This document shows, piece after piece, positions 16,429 to 26,398 of a stretch of 64,000 nt of DNA (positions are counted from its first letter, which is position 1; every line of letters starts with the position of its first letter). This stretch comes from UBA2040 sp002384725. Its GTDB lineage: Bacteria; Bacteroidota; Bacteroidia; Flavobacteriales_D; Crocinitomicaceae. The notes beneath the pieces are model-generated. The model made no database searches, had not been told where the DNA came from, and saw only the letters and a program-made list of their open reading frames with translations. The stretch is taken from NCBI GenBank assembly GCA_963926475.1, contig CAWUXE010000023.1, positions 1 to 64,000 of the forward strand, read 5' to 3'. The position numbers and the translations under genes are program-made.

Positions 16429-19400
16429 TTACTTTAATAAGACTAATTTTTCGAGCTTTTCTGCTTTCTCGCCTGTATCCGTTTTTATCGATAAGCGATA
16501 AATATATACACCTTTGGCCAATTGATCACCGAAGTCATCTTTCCCGTCCCAAGGTATTCCATCTGTTCTAAAGCCTTGTGTATTCACCAATTTATTGATC
16601 GTTTTCACTAACTTTCCTGAAACGGTAAATATCTGTATTTGAGTTTCTAAACCTGTATTTACCTGATTGTGTTCGAAAAAGAAGTTCGTACTGGTTGTAA
16701 ACGGATTCGGATAGTTCAAAACATGAGACAAGGCTGGTGTTTCTTCTTCCTGAACGACAAACTTTATAGATGCCTGTGAGGAGTTGTTATTGACATCCCA
16801 CGCTTTTAGCGTTAGGGTGTGTTCACCTTTCTCTAAATTGGTAAAATTGTAATTGATAATTCCTGATTGATATGTATTCAAGTCTGCCAAAAAATATTCG
16901 TTCAATATGATCGGATTTGCCGAGTTCTCATCTATTATAGCTATAATATCGTGTCCAATGCCAGTTCCCACTGCATTGATTCCATTTTCATCAAACAACT
17001 TCGCGATTAGAATCGGATTTTCGTCCGTCAACCCACCAGAAACAAAAGATTCGTCGTTCATGAATAATTCAATGTCAGGACCTTTGTCATCATTTATTCC
17101 ATTTGGATTTACTCCGCCAATGGTTACGCTTTTATCATACCCCATTGCATCGGTTACAAAATTGTGACCGTACATACTTATTTTCCCTTGACCTAGGCCG
17201 AAATTGATGTCTTTCGGCACGATGAATGAAATCTTGAAATAGCCATTTTCTATCGTCGCTTGCCCTCTAAAAATTGCATTTTTCTGTTGTTGATACGCTA
17301 CGATTGGCGCTCCCGGATCCTGTCCCAATGTATATTCGGTAATCGGTTTATCAAAAATAGTTGGGCTTGCAATTCCATTAAAACTGGTAAGAATATTTCC
17401 ACTCAAATCTTCTACATGACCCACCAAAGTCATTTTGTCTAAAGCTCTAATCGTGTCATAAATATTGCCCGTCCCTTCGCGATATATACTATCCGTTTTC
17501 ATGGTCAATCTAGGCATCGCGATGCGCAACGCAGGATCACCAATTAAGGTAAAACTTCGTTTGTTGTCGCCTGAATTGGTGACGTTCTTTGTTTGTCGAA
17601 TGATTTCTCCAAAGGCTCGTGGCAAACTATCGTTATCTCTTTGAAAGACGTTCAAATAGAATTTTTTGGCTGTTTCTGAATTTACATCGAAGTAAACTGA
17701 ACGTGTTGTGGTCATCAGAGCAATTGCGCCTCCTTTCGCATTCAAGGATGCCCATTCTCCGGCTGAAACTCTGTCTGGATCATCGAATTTTGTGAATTCG
17801 CATGTCGCACTAACCAACAATGGCATTCCATTCGCATTTTTCCAACCTTGTAGCATAGGTACGGTGATAATTCTTTCTTCAGCAACACCCGTTTCACCGC
17901 CGTGCCCAACATAATTCATTACCAAAACTCCACGTCGAATTCTGTCGTTTATTGCGGTATTCACACCTGGATATCTTTGTCCTCCTGCACCAGAAACCTG
18001 CTGATAAGCATCGCAATAGATTTTATCGACATTCATATCTTGTCTATATCCATCAACAAGTGCAACTTGAGGTTCGGTATCTTGTCCGACAAAGTCGTAA
18101 CCGTTGACTCCAATTGTCATATCCGGATCGTCGGCAATCTGCACGTACTTTAAACGCCAGTCACCTAAAGTATTGGTCGTTTTGGAAGGACTGCAATCAC
18201 AATCACCTGGGGTAGCATAAAAGGCAGAACCGTTTTTCATGTAATGTTCTACCTTGTCGACTTGTTCTTTGGCAATTTGATTGTTTGAAATCAGTAATCT
18301 ACCGACTCCAATGTCCAATAAATTGGTGCTTAAAAATGAATCCGTGTCGTCCAACATTCCAAAATAATCATCCGATACCAGAGCTGAAATGTGATTTTCA
18401 CTAGATGGAACTTGATAGGTGATTACATAATTTTCGCTCGTTGTTTTATTTCTATGGTCGAAAGTGCCATCTCCAAAAAGCAACAAATATTTAGGTGGGT
18501 CATTTGAAACTTGCCCTCTATCGTAAAACATTTTCATAAAGTAACGAATCGCCGTAGCGTCTTTCACTCCGGAACTGAATTCATTGTAGATAGCATTTTC
18601 CGTTACCACATGAACTTCAAGCCCCTCAGCACGATGTAAATCAGCCAATCGATTGGCATGCGTCAAAAACGAAGGATGACTAACGATGACATAATCAGCT
18701 TGAGCTAAACCATGTAAGTTTTGATAATTGACAGATCCTACACGAGCAGGTGTCTTGAAGTTTTGTCCACTTGAAGCGATAAATTCTTTAATCGTATCTG
18801 TTGGATGTGTGAATTCAAAAGTAGATCCAACTAAGTTTCCTAATACTCTTTTGGGTATGTGTCTATCTGTAACGTCCCAAACAAAATAATTCGCATTCGA
18901 AAAATTAGATATTTCAAATTTCGAAATTACACCGGATCCAACTGAACTTAAATCTCTGAATCCGATTTCATCACCATAAAAAATTAGGTTTCTTCGGGCG
19001 TTTATTATTATGAAATCTAAATACGTTAGCACATTCGGGTTTGTTCTATTGACAACAATATTGACCGATAAATTGGATGCTGGGTTGGCTGTGAAAAGTC
19101 TATTTGTTCGCGCGTAATCTGCACTAGCCGCAGGTACACTTGTGTCATCGACCAGTGTTCCATTTACGTACGTTTTTAAAGTACTGGTGCTATTTGGAGC
19201 ATTCCCCGCAAAAGCCGTCCGAAAACCGATTGGTGTTGTACCGATATTTGGGATACTAAAATTGAATGTTTTGTTCAGTTCAACGTCAAATAAATCACCG
19301 TACCATCTTTGTCCGCCCTTCACTAAATTCTTAGTTTCATTTTCATAGATTGTTCTATAATCCACAACATTTGTAACATGGGTGGCAGGAGCAAGGCTCG

Positions 19401-20289
19401 AATTCACGTCTTGAACGCGCAATGGAGTCTCTAATTCGTTAACATTAATGAAATAAAAAGCTACATCTGAGTAACTATTCGTTTTTCTACTGAAGTCAAC
19501 TAGACCATTTGCATACCAACGGTGTGGGCCAAAAGCATTGAACAGGATATAATCCCCTTGATCAAAACTGCCATCGTCGCCACCTACTATTTTAATTGCG
19601 TTTTTCGCCAAATCGTCAGTGCGAAACACGGTATTTGATTCTGGAAGCATTCCTTCGCCATTTCCAAAAATGTTAATATGATTTGGATTTAAGCCAGCTG
19701 TAGATATTCCACATTCTTCAAGGAGTGCTTTGTCTATTTTATGAATTCCATCTTCTGTCACAGATATTTTATACCAAATTCCGCTACCCTCACGCAAAAC
19801 GGATTCCGTAACGAAAGATTTAGAAGAAACGGGCTTAGGTTTTTTGCCAGTTCTTGTAATTTCCAGTTGAATGTTAGTAATTCTTTTTAAAACGTCGTTT
19901 TCTTCAAAATAAGGAAAGAAAGAGGTTACTGCATATAATTCACGACCACTATTAGTGACTTCTACATCTGGCGCGAAGCTAGTTGGGATAGGATGGTTGG
20001 TCGTGTTTAAAAATTCTTTATCAATTCTAGGGCAATCTTCCGTAGTGAAATTCACTAAACGAGCGCTAAATGCAGATTTGGGGTCTAATTCCTTGCTCCA
20101 AAAATAATTGGGTAAGTTGTTTTCATATCCTTGGTTTTCAAGACTTGGAATCACAAAATCTTTTCCGTTCAGCTTAACCGAAGCAGGTGCGAGCCATTTT
20201 AATTCTAAACTGACTAATTCTTGTCCAAGAGAAAAAGTGTAAATAAGTGTAAAAATAAATGTGAAAAAAAATATTTTAAATGAACTCAT
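16429..20289 (-). CDS. porU: T9SS sortase-like C25 peptidase PorU
   Basis: 1286 residues from the ATG at 20289, chosen because it begins a signal peptide (MSSFKIFFFTFIFTLIY..LGQE); longer starts add a non-hydrophobic leader. The gingipain-type C25 domain has the catalytic His in YVGHGGETG (about residue 796) and Cys in SATCEFTKFDD (about 830). The C-terminus (YPNPFTTSTNF, then GVYIYRLSIKT) resembles a sorting domain, as in known PorU. PorU removes the sorting signal of T9SS clients and attaches them to surface lipid. It heads the porU-porV-ispF unit and is divergent from gldJ. Confidence 0.93.
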   Translation of the reverse strand: MSSFKIFFFTFIFTLIYTFSLGQELVSLELKWLAPASVKLNGKDFVIPSLENQGYENNLPNYFWSKELDPKSAFSARLVNFTTEDCPRIDKEFLNTTNHPIPTSFAPDVEVTNSGRELYAVTSFFPYFEENDVLKRITNIQLEITRTGKKPKPVSSKSFVTESVLREGSGIWYKISVTEDGIHKIDKALLEECGISTAGLNPNHINIFGNGEGMLPESNTVFRTDDLAKNAIKIVGGDDGSFDQGDYILFNAFGPHRWYANGLVDFSRKTNSYSDVAFYFINVNELETPLRVQDVNSSLAPATHVTNVVDYRTIYENETKNLVKGGQRWYGDLFDVELNKTFNFSIPNIGTTPIGFRTAFAGNAPNSTSTLKTYVNGTLVDDTSVPAASADYARTNRLFTANPASNLSVNIVVNRTNPNVLTYLDFIIINARRNLIFYGDEIGFRDLSSVGSGVISKFEISNFSNANYFVWDVTDRHIPKRVLGNLVGSTFEFTHPTDTIKEFIASSGQNFKTPARVGSVNYQNLHGLAQADYVIVSHPSFLTHANRLADLHRAEGLEVHVVTENAIYNEFSSGVKDATAIRYFMKMFYDRGQVSNDPPKYLLLFGDGTFDHRNKTTSENYVITYQVPSSENHISALVSDDYFGMLDDTDSFLSTNLLDIGVGRLLISNNQIAKEQVDKVEHYMKNGSAFYATPGDCDCSPSKTTNTLGDWRLKYVQIADDPDMTIGVNGYDFVGQDTEPQVALVDGYRQDMNVDKIYCDAYQQVSGAGGQRYPGVNTAINDRIRRGVLVMNYVGHGGETGVAEERIITVPMLQGWKNANGMPLLVSATCEFTKFDDPDRVSAGEWASLNAKGGAIALMTTTRSVYFDVNSETAKKFYLNVFQRDNDSLPRAFGEIIRQTKNVTNSGDNKRSFTLIGDPALRIAMPRLTMKTDSIYREGTGNIYDTIRALDKMTLVGHVEDLSGNILTSFNGIASPTIFDKPITEYTLGQDPGAPIVAYQQQKNAIFRGQATIENGYFKISFIVPKDINFGLGQGKISMYGHNFVTDAMGYDKSVTIGGVNPNGINDDKGPDIELFMNDESFVSGGLTDENPILIAKLFDENGINAVGTGIGHDIIAIIDENSANPIILNEYFLADLNTYQSGIINYNFTNLEKGEHTLTLKAWDVNNNSSQASIKFVVQEEETPALSHVLNYPNPFTTSTNFFFEHNQVNTGLETQIQIFTVSGKLVKTINKLVNTQGFRTDGIPWDGKDDFGDQLAKGVYIYRLSIKTDTGEKAEKLEKLVLLK

Positions 20290-20491
20290 ATGGTTTATAG
20301 ACATAATGTTACAATCGTTAGACTGTCGCTTTAACGGCTTCAAGAGCCAAATATTTTAAACACCAAGTGTAACTTTTTTCAAAATTAGAGTTTACAAATA
20401 AGAATACCTTACTTTATAACGTTCTAAAGAGTAGAAAAGTTGGAGGAAATAAGGTTGTAATGAATAAAAAGTAAAAATACATGTAACTTTT

Positions 20492-20521
20492 TTTGTGTGT
20501 TACGTTAAAAGACTACATTTG
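20492..20521 (+). promoter_or_regulatory. gldJ promoter
   Basis: TTTG ending at 20495 and TACATTTG at 20514-20521 with 18 bases between match the Bacteroidota consensus. Predicted transcript start is near 20526, about 33 bases before the gldJ ATG. The region between porU and gldJ (20290-20558) holds no gene. Confidence 0.6.
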
Positions 20522-20558
20522 TAAGTTGTATTACAACATGAATAAATAGAATCGATAT

Positions 20559-22580
20559 ATGAAATTCTCAAAAATTTTAATCGTAGCCGTTTTGGGCATG
20601 GGCTTAATAGCTTCATGTGCTAGGGAAAGATCTTCCAATACTGGCTGGGAGTATAACAATCCGAATAACGGTGGTTTTCAAAAAGTTCCTTTCGTTGATC
20701 AAGAGACTGGACCAGGTTTGGTTTTGGTTGAAGGTGGTACGTTTACCATGGGACAAACTGAAAACGATGTGATGTTCGACTGGAACAATCGTCCGGCTCG
20801 TGTCACTGTTTCTTCTTTTTACATCGATCAAACTGAGGTGTCGAACTTTCATTGGTTAGAGTACTTGTACTGGGTGAAAAGAGCGTATGGAGAATCTTAT
20901 CCAATGGTGTATAAAAACGCTTTACCGGACACTTTGTGTTGGAGATCTAAATTAGGTTTCAACGAGAAGTATGTGGATTATTATTTACGTCACCCAGCTT
21001 ACCGTGATTATCCAGTTGTTGGAGTTTCTTGGTTGCAAGCTTCAGATTATTGTAAATGGAGAACGGATCGTGTGAACGAATTTATTCTTATTCGTGAAGG
21101 GGTTTTAGATTTCCGAACAGAGCAAAGTAATGACGATGTATATACAACTGAGTCATACTATGCTGGACAATACGAAGAAGGTGTTAAGAGAAACTTGACC
21201 GATTATGATCCTTCGAATATGGAAGGAAAGAAATTAGGTAAAAGACAGGTTATAATGGAAGATGGTTTAATGATGCCTAGATATCGTCTGCCGACTGAAG
21301 CTGAGTGGGAATTTGCTTACTATGGATTGATTGGTAACGTTCAACCGGGTACGGAAGTTATTACTGAAAGAAGAAATTATCCTTGGAACGGTCACTTCGT
21401 TCGTCAAGAGGATCAAGCTTTACAAGGTGCTATTCGTGCCAACTTTGTTCGTGGAAAAGGAGATTACATGGGTGTTGCTGGACAATTGAACGATGGAGCC
21501 GATGTTACTGCTCCAGTCGAATCGTATTGGCCAAATGATTACGGTTTGTACAACATGGCTGGAAACGTTTCAGAATGGGTGATGGATGTTTATCGTCCTT
21601 TGAGTTCTGAAGATTTTGATGAGTTCAGACCTTTCCGTGGAAATGTGTTTAAAACAAAAGTATTGAACAACGAAGGAGTTATCGATTTGAAAAACTCACA
21701 AGTGCAATATGATGTTCATGGCATGAAGGAATACTTGAATGAGTTTGAAAGAATTCGTTACCAAAGAATTTCTGCTGCGAAACACAACATTAATGATACT
21801 GTTGTTACAACAGGAATTTCAAAAACGGTAGAATCAAGAAACCCGGTTAAAAGTGGTTATGCTCCAGATCCTTTCTATACAAATCACAAAAACCTTAAGG
21901 ATTCTGTGGAGTTGGATTTGATTGGTAGAATCAATAAAGTGATCGATGCTTCTGTTGAAGATTTAAACAACCGTCACGATATCGAGGCGAACACAAGAAT
22001 TCAAGATGAATTGTTTGACGGAATTTTCGCAGATGAATTGCGAGAAGGACCAGATGGTGAGGAGTATGCATTCGAAGTGATCTCTATGTTGAGAGAAGGA
22101 TTTACTGATTTCATAATCGGAACGCCAGGTCAATTGAAATACAGAAATGTAACTGAAGAAGAAAACATCGGTCGTTTGAACTACCGTCGTGATGATTACA
22201 TCGATTATTTAGATGGTGACATCGAAAGTTCTTTGGTCTTTAAAAATCAAGATGCGAAGAACAAAATCAATCAAGCTAATCGTAACCCGAATTTGGTGAT
22301 GTACCAAAATGAGTTCGAAGAGTATGATTTAGATGGTAATCTCATTAACCAAACAGGTGACGAAGGAAGAGCTTCTTGGCCATCGACGTTGATTTCTGAT
22401 AAATCGCGCGTGTACAAAGGTGGTTCTTGGAAAGACAGAGCGTACTGGCTAGTAGGTGGAAACAGAAGATTCCTTGATGAGGAGCAATCTATGAGCACAC
22501 TCGGTTTCCGATGTGCGATGGATAGAATCGGTTCTCCTGTCGGATTAAACTACGGTAAAAAGAAACAAAAGAAAAAATAA
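20559..22580 (+). CDS. gldJ: Gliding motility/T9SS lipoprotein GldJ
   Basis: 673 residues. Lipoprotein signal MKFSKILIVAVLGMGLIASC. Formylglycine-generating-enzyme-like (SUMF1) fold: LVEGGTFTMGQTEND (about 50-64), FYIDQTEVSNFHW, RLPTEAEWEFAYYG, MAGNVSEWVMDV, and the C-terminal KGGSWKDRAYWL..RRFLDE...LGFRCAMD. Length over 560 residues and the position beside murF, porU and porV separate it from GldK. GldJ is required for gliding and T9SS function in Flavobacterium and stabilises GldK; it is thought not to be catalytic. Confidence 0.92.
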   Translation: MKFSKILIVAVLGMGLIASCARERSSNTGWEYNNPNNGGFQKVPFVDQETGPGLVLVEGGTFTMGQTENDVMFDWNNRPARVTVSSFYIDQTEVSNFHWLEYLYWVKRAYGESYPMVYKNALPDTLCWRSKLGFNEKYVDYYLRHPAYRDYPVVGVSWLQASDYCKWRTDRVNEFILIREGVLDFRTEQSNDDVYTTESYYAGQYEEGVKRNLTDYDPSNMEGKKLGKRQVIMEDGLMMPRYRLPTEAEWEFAYYGLIGNVQPGTEVITERRNYPWNGHFVRQEDQALQGAIRANFVRGKGDYMGVAGQLNDGADVTAPVESYWPNDYGLYNMAGNVSEWVMDVYRPLSSEDFDEFRPFRGNVFKTKVLNNEGVIDLKNSQVQYDVHGMKEYLNEFERIRYQRISAAKHNINDTVVTTGISKTVESRNPVKSGYAPDPFYTNHKNLKDSVELDLIGRINKVIDASVEDLNNRHDIEANTRIQDELFDGIFADELREGPDGEEYAFEVISMLREGFTDFIIGTPGQLKYRNVTEEENIGRLNYRRDDYIDYLDGDIESSLVFKNQDAKNKINQANRNPNLVMYQNEFEEYDLDGNLINQTGDEGRASWPSTLISDKSRVYKGGSWKDRAYWLVGGNRRFLDEEQSMSTLGFRCAMDRIGSPVGLNYGKKKQKKK

Positions 22581-22597
22581 CTAGTTGATAAATATTG

Positions 22598-22631
22598 AAA
22601 AAGCCCTCTTATCTCAAGAGGGCTTTTTTTT
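22598..22631 (+). terminator. gldJ terminator
   Basis: Stem AAAAAGCCCTCTT / AAGAGGGCTTTTT with a five-base loop and an eight-T tail. It ends only 11 bases before the murF start codon. Confidence 0.92.
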
Positions 22632-22638
22632 ATGTTTG
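22631..22638 (+). promoter_or_regulatory. Possible murF -7 box overlapping the gldJ terminator tail
   Basis: TATGTTTG fits TAnnTTTG. The transcript would begin at about 22643, the A of the murF ATG. The -33 element is poor (TTA rather than TTG at the right distance), so this is tentative. Confidence 0.35.
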
Positions 22639-22642
22639 TAGT

Positions 22643-23926
22643 ATGGAAAAAATGTATCAACTATTCTTGTCGGCTTCTGGTGTGTGCACCGATACAAGAG
22701 CAATAGAAAAAGATTGCCTATTTATTGCCTTAAAAGGGGCCAATTTCAATGGAAATACCTTTGCCGAAGAAGCTTTAAAAGTAGGAGCGAAGTACGCGAT
22801 AGTCGATGAAAAGGAGTATCAAACGAATGAAAATATACTCCTAGTTGATGATGCATTGAAGTTTCTTCAGGAGTTGGCACTGCATCACAGACGTCAATTT
22901 TTTATTCCGATTATCGGTATTACAGGAAGCAATGGAAAAACGACCAACAAAGAATTGATGGCGGCAGTTCTCCAAAAGAAATACAACACGCATTTTACCT
23001 TCGGAAATTTAAACAACCATATTGGTGTTCCCCTGACTTTGCTGAAGCTTAAAAAAGAACACGAAATTACCATAATAGAAATGGGTGCCAATAAGTTCAA
23101 AGACATTGAAGAATTGTGCAACATTACAGAACCAAATTATGGCATCATAACCAATATTGGTAAAGCACATTTGGATGGCCTCGGTGGAGTAGCAGGTGTT
23201 TTGAAAACAAAAAAAGAATTGTTTGATGCAGTTGAAAAATCAAAAGGAACTCTGATTTATAACGCGGATGATAAAGTTGTTAGTGGAATAGTTCCTCCCA
23301 GTACAACAAATTATTCCTTTTCGAAAAACGATTCGGCTAGTCTGATTAATGGCAGCCTGATTGGGCTCACACCGTTTGTGAAATTGAAATGGAGTGTTGA
23401 AGGATATGAATCACCCGAAATCAATACAAATTTGGTTGGTGAATACAACTTTTACAATTTCTTGGCGGCAATAGCTTTTGGTGTTTTGTTTGATGTGCCG
23501 AATGATGACATCAACAATGCCTTGTCTGAATACGTTCCGAGCAACAATAGATCGCAGGTTCAAAAAACGACGTTAAACACGCTCATAGTGGATTGTTATA
23601 ACGCTAATCCGTCCAGTATGCGTTCAGCTCTCACCAGTTTTTCCCAAATCGATCACGACAATAAAATTGCAATTCTAGGCGATATGCGCGAATTGGGCGA
23701 CGACGAAATCTCTGAACACCGAGATATCATTGAGTTGCTCGAAGAATTATCATTGGACGCTATTCTAGTCGGCGGAATTTTTGACGACATGGATTCGACC
23801 TATTTGTCCTTTCCTAATGTAGAAGATTTAAACGAATATTTACAAACCGAAATAATCAAAGAGGCATTGATTATTTTGAAAGGTTCGCGAGGAATCCAAT
23901 TGGAGAAAGCGATTTACAATTTATAA
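22643..23926 (+). CDS. murF: UDP-N-acetylmuramoyl-tripeptide:D-alanyl-D-alanine ligase
   Basis: 427 residues from the ATG at 22643; a longer frame from 22595 would run through the terminator hairpin and is rejected. Mur ligase features: VCTDTRAIEKDCLFIALKG at the N-terminus, P-loop GITGSNGKTTNKE (about 93-105), the NHIGVPLTLL segment, EMGANKFKDIEELC, and DCYNANPSSMRSAL with the substrate-binding Asn. It adds D-Ala-D-Ala to the peptidoglycan precursor in the cytoplasm. A box TATGTTTG at 22631-22638, overlapping the end of the terminator, could start a nearly leaderless transcript. Confidence 0.93.
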   Translation: MEKMYQLFLSASGVCTDTRAIEKDCLFIALKGANFNGNTFAEEALKVGAKYAIVDEKEYQTNENILLVDDALKFLQELALHHRRQFFIPIIGITGSNGKTTNKELMAAVLQKKYNTHFTFGNLNNHIGVPLTLLKLKKEHEITIIEMGANKFKDIEELCNITEPNYGIITNIGKAHLDGLGGVAGVLKTKKELFDAVEKSKGTLIYNADDKVVSGIVPPSTTNYSFSKNDSASLINGSLIGLTPFVKLKWSVEGYESPEINTNLVGEYNFYNFLAAIAFGVLFDVPNDDINNALSEYVPSNNRSQVQKTTLNTLIVDCYNANPSSMRSALTSFSQIDHDNKIAILGDMRELGDDEISEHRDIIELLEELSLDAILVGGIFDDMDSTYLSFPNVEDLNEYLQTEIIKEALIILKGSRGIQLEKAIYNL

Positions 23927-23933
23927 GATGTAA

Positions 23934-23982
23934 GCCACGAATTTCACGAATTTACACCAATGTATTCGTTGGAATTCGTGGC
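23934..23982. repeat. Nested inverted repeat of CACGAAT words
   Basis: GCCACGAATT (23934-23943) and AATTCGTGGC (23973-23982) form 10-bp arms; inside, ACGAAT and ATTCGT pair again. It lies just after murF. No T-tract follows on the plus strand, so it is not a standard murF terminator. Similar CACGAATT intergenic words are common in Bacteroidota genomes. Confidence 0.8.
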
Positions 23983-24020
23983 AAAAAAAATGGGCATCCA
24001 AATTGATATCGGAATGCCCC
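23983..24020 (-). terminator. Acyl-CoA dehydrogenase terminator
   Basis: On the minus strand GGGCATTCC and GGATGCCC form a stem (one bulge) followed by A and eight T residues. It begins 20 bases after the dehydrogenase stop. Confidence 0.8.
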
Positions 24021-24039
24021 TATATATGTTGTAATAATA

Positions 24040-25182
24040 TTAATCCTTCAATAAATTTCTAGAAATAACGATTTTCTGGATTTCAGACGTTCCTTCATAA
24101 ATTTGTGTGATTTTCGCGTCACGCATCAAACGTTCTACGTGGTATTCTTTTACGAATCCATATCCACCGTGAATCTGAACAGCTTCTACCGTTTGTTCCA
24201 TCGCTACTTTAGAGGCGTATAATTTCGCCATTGCTGATGATTGATCGTAGTTTCTACCTGAATCTTTATCGGAAGCCGATTTATACACCAACAACTTTGC
24301 TGCTTCAATTTCCGTTGCCATATCGGCTAATTTGAATGCGATTGCTTGGTGTTTGTAAATTTCTTTTCCGAATGTTTTTCTCTCTTTTGAGTAAGCCGTA
24401 GCCAATTCAAATCCACCCCCAGCAATTCCTAATGCTTGTGCAGCGATTCCAATTCTTCCTCCTGATAAAACTTTCATTGCGAAAGTAAATCCGAATCCAT
24501 CTTCACCAATTCTATTTTCTTTTGGAACTTTCACGTCATTGAACAACAAAGTATGCGTGTCACTTCCTCTAATTCCTAATTTATCTTCTTTTGCTCCAAC
24601 GATAAATCCTTCCATTCCTCTTTCGATGATGAAAGCATTGATTCCTTTGTGACCTGCTTCAACGTTTGTTTGAGCAATCACCAAGTATGTAGATGCAGAG
24701 GAACCATTTGTTATCCAGTTCTTCGTTCCATTCAACAAATAATGATCTCCTTTGTCAATCGCTGTAGTTCTTTGCGATGTCGCATCCGATCCTGCTTCTG
24801 GCTCAGACAAACAAAACGCTCCGATTTTTTTACCTGATGCTAAATCGACTAAATATTTTTGTTTTTGCTCTTCGTTTCCGTATTTCTCAAGTCCCCAACA
24901 AACCAATGAATTGTTGACAGACATACAAACCGAAGCCGATGCATCTACCTTTGAAATTTCTTCCATGGCTAATACATAAGACATCGTGTCCATCCCACTA
25001 CCTCCGTATTCAGGGCTAACCATCATACCCATGAAACCTAGTTCACCCAATTGTTGTATTTCGTCCTTCGGGAATCGTTGCTCATTATCACGCGCAATAA
25101 CACCTGGCTTCAAAACGTTTTGGGCAAAATCTCTCGCCGCATCTCTAACAGCTATTTGTTCTTCCGTTAATTCAAAATTCAT
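24040..25182 (-). CDS. Short-chain acyl-CoA dehydrogenase
   Basis: 380 residues, usual length. Family motifs: FCLSEPEAGSDATSQRT (FAD/substrate, about 121-137), NGTKNWITNG, GIRGSDTHTLLF, VQIHGGYGFVKEYHVER and QIYEGTSEIQKIVI, whose Glu is the catalytic base in butyryl-CoA-type enzymes. It oxidises acyl-CoA to enoyl-CoA in fatty-acid or branched-chain amino-acid breakdown and passes electrons to ETF. Chain length preference cannot be fixed. It is divergent from anmK; a minus-strand -7 box TAAATTTG is visible at 25217-25224. Confidence 0.93.
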   Translation of the reverse strand: MNFELTEEQIAVRDAARDFAQNVLKPGVIARDNEQRFPKDEIQQLGELGFMGMMVSPEYGGSGMDTMSYVLAMEEISKVDASASVCMSVNNSLVCWGLEKYGNEEQKQKYLVDLASGKKIGAFCLSEPEAGSDATSQRTTAIDKGDHYLLNGTKNWITNGSSASTYLVIAQTNVEAGHKGINAFIIERGMEGFIVGAKEDKLGIRGSDTHTLLFNDVKVPKENRIGEDGFGFTFAMKVLSGGRIGIAAQALGIAGGGFELATAYSKERKTFGKEIYKHQAIAFKLADMATEIEAAKLLVYKSASDKDSGRNYDQSSAMAKLYASKVAMEQTVEAVQIHGGYGFVKEYHVERLMRDAKITQIYEGTSEIQKIVISRNLLKD

Positions 25183-25256
25183 CTGTACTTTCGATTAATT
25201 ATTCGCAATTTCTTTGCAAATTTACTTAATTATTCGGTCTAATTATCCCTTGTAAC

Positions 25257-26327
25257 ATGTCAAAGTACGAAATTGTTGGATTAATGTCAGGAACCTCGCT
25301 GGATGGTTTGGATATCGTTCATGCACGCTTTGCAAAAAAGGATGAAAAGTGGACTTATGATATATTGAATTCAGAGACGATTCCTTATTCTGGTGAATTA
25401 TTGGCGCGACTTCAAAAGGCAACAGAAATTTCCGAACCCGATTTGAAAAAATTGGACAAAGATTTTGCACATGAAATGGCGCTGATGGTCAATTTGTTTT
25501 TATCCAATAGAAATATTGACGACACGACTATTGATGCAATTGCCTCGCATGGTCAAACAGTTTTTCACCAACCAGATAAAGGATTCAGTTTACAAATCGG
25601 TTGTGGAAAAACGCTGGCGGCTGAAACAGGACTTCCGGTTATTAATGATTTTCGAAACGGAGACATACGGGAAGGCGGACAAGGAGCGCCATTAGTGCCC
25701 ATTGGTGATAAGTTATTGTTCAGTGATTTGGCAAGTGCGTTTTTAAATTTAGGTGGATTTTGCAACATTAGCTTTGTTAATGAGAAAGAAAAGTGGATAG
25801 CGTTTGATATTGCACCTTGCAATTTACCCCTGAATAAAATTGCGAATCAAAAAGGGCAAGAGTACGATAAAGGAGGGGAAATTGCGAAACAGGGAACGAT
25901 AAATTTATTCCTTTTGGATCTACTTAATAAATTAGAGTACTATAATTCGTCATATCCGAAATCGCTCGGAACAGAGTGGTTGGAAGGAAAATTTTATCCG
26001 TTAGTAAAATTCTCCAAGACACCTGAGGACAATATGCGCACCTTGTTAGAACATACTGCCATTCAAATTGCGAATGTACTAACCGTAAACAAACTTAAAA
26101 GTATATTGGTAACAGGTGGAGGAGCTTTCAATTCTTTTTTAATCGAAAGAATAAAACATCATTCGGATTGCGAAGTGGTTTTACCATCAAAAGAAATTAT
26201 TGAATTCAAAGAAGCATTGATTTTCGCCTTTCTTGGTGCATTACATTTAAATAACGAACCGAGCAATGTTCCCTCCGCAACAGGAGCTCGCAAAGAAGTG
26301 AGTCTAGGCGTTCTGCACCAATCGTAA
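25257..26327 (+). CDS. anmK: Anhydro-N-acetylmuramic acid kinase
   Basis: 356 residues. The start GLMSGTSLDGLDIVHARF is diagnostic; HGQTVFH, DFRNGDIREGGQGAPLVP, FLNLGGFCN and VTGGGAFNSFL complete the sugar-kinase fold. It opens and phosphorylates 1,6-anhydro-MurNAc to MurNAc-6-phosphate in the cytoplasm, recycling cell-wall sugar. No other recycling gene is adjacent. It is 71 bases upstream of the amino-acid dehydrogenase on the same strand. Confidence 0.94.
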   Translation: MSKYEIVGLMSGTSLDGLDIVHARFAKKDEKWTYDILNSETIPYSGELLARLQKATEISEPDLKKLDKDFAHEMALMVNLFLSNRNIDDTTIDAIASHGQTVFHQPDKGFSLQIGCGKTLAAETGLPVINDFRNGDIREGGQGAPLVPIGDKLLFSDLASAFLNLGGFCNISFVNEKEKWIAFDIAPCNLPLNKIANQKGQEYDKGGEIAKQGTINLFLLDLLNKLEYYNSSYPKSLGTEWLEGKFYPLVKFSKTPEDNMRTLLEHTAIQIANVLTVNKLKSILVTGGGAFNSFLIERIKHHSDCEVVLPSKEIIEFKEALIFAFLGALHLNNEPSNVPSATGARKEVSLGVLHQS

Positions 26328-26398
26328 TTCTTTTTCTGTTTTACTTCAACTTGCCACTGATTAGTTTATTAAATTTGCCATCCAACAAAAAGAAGTAC

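Noticed and set aside
22595..22642. Upstream start for murF
   Set aside because: Would translate through the gldJ terminator stem; the ATG at 22643 gives the normal N-terminus.
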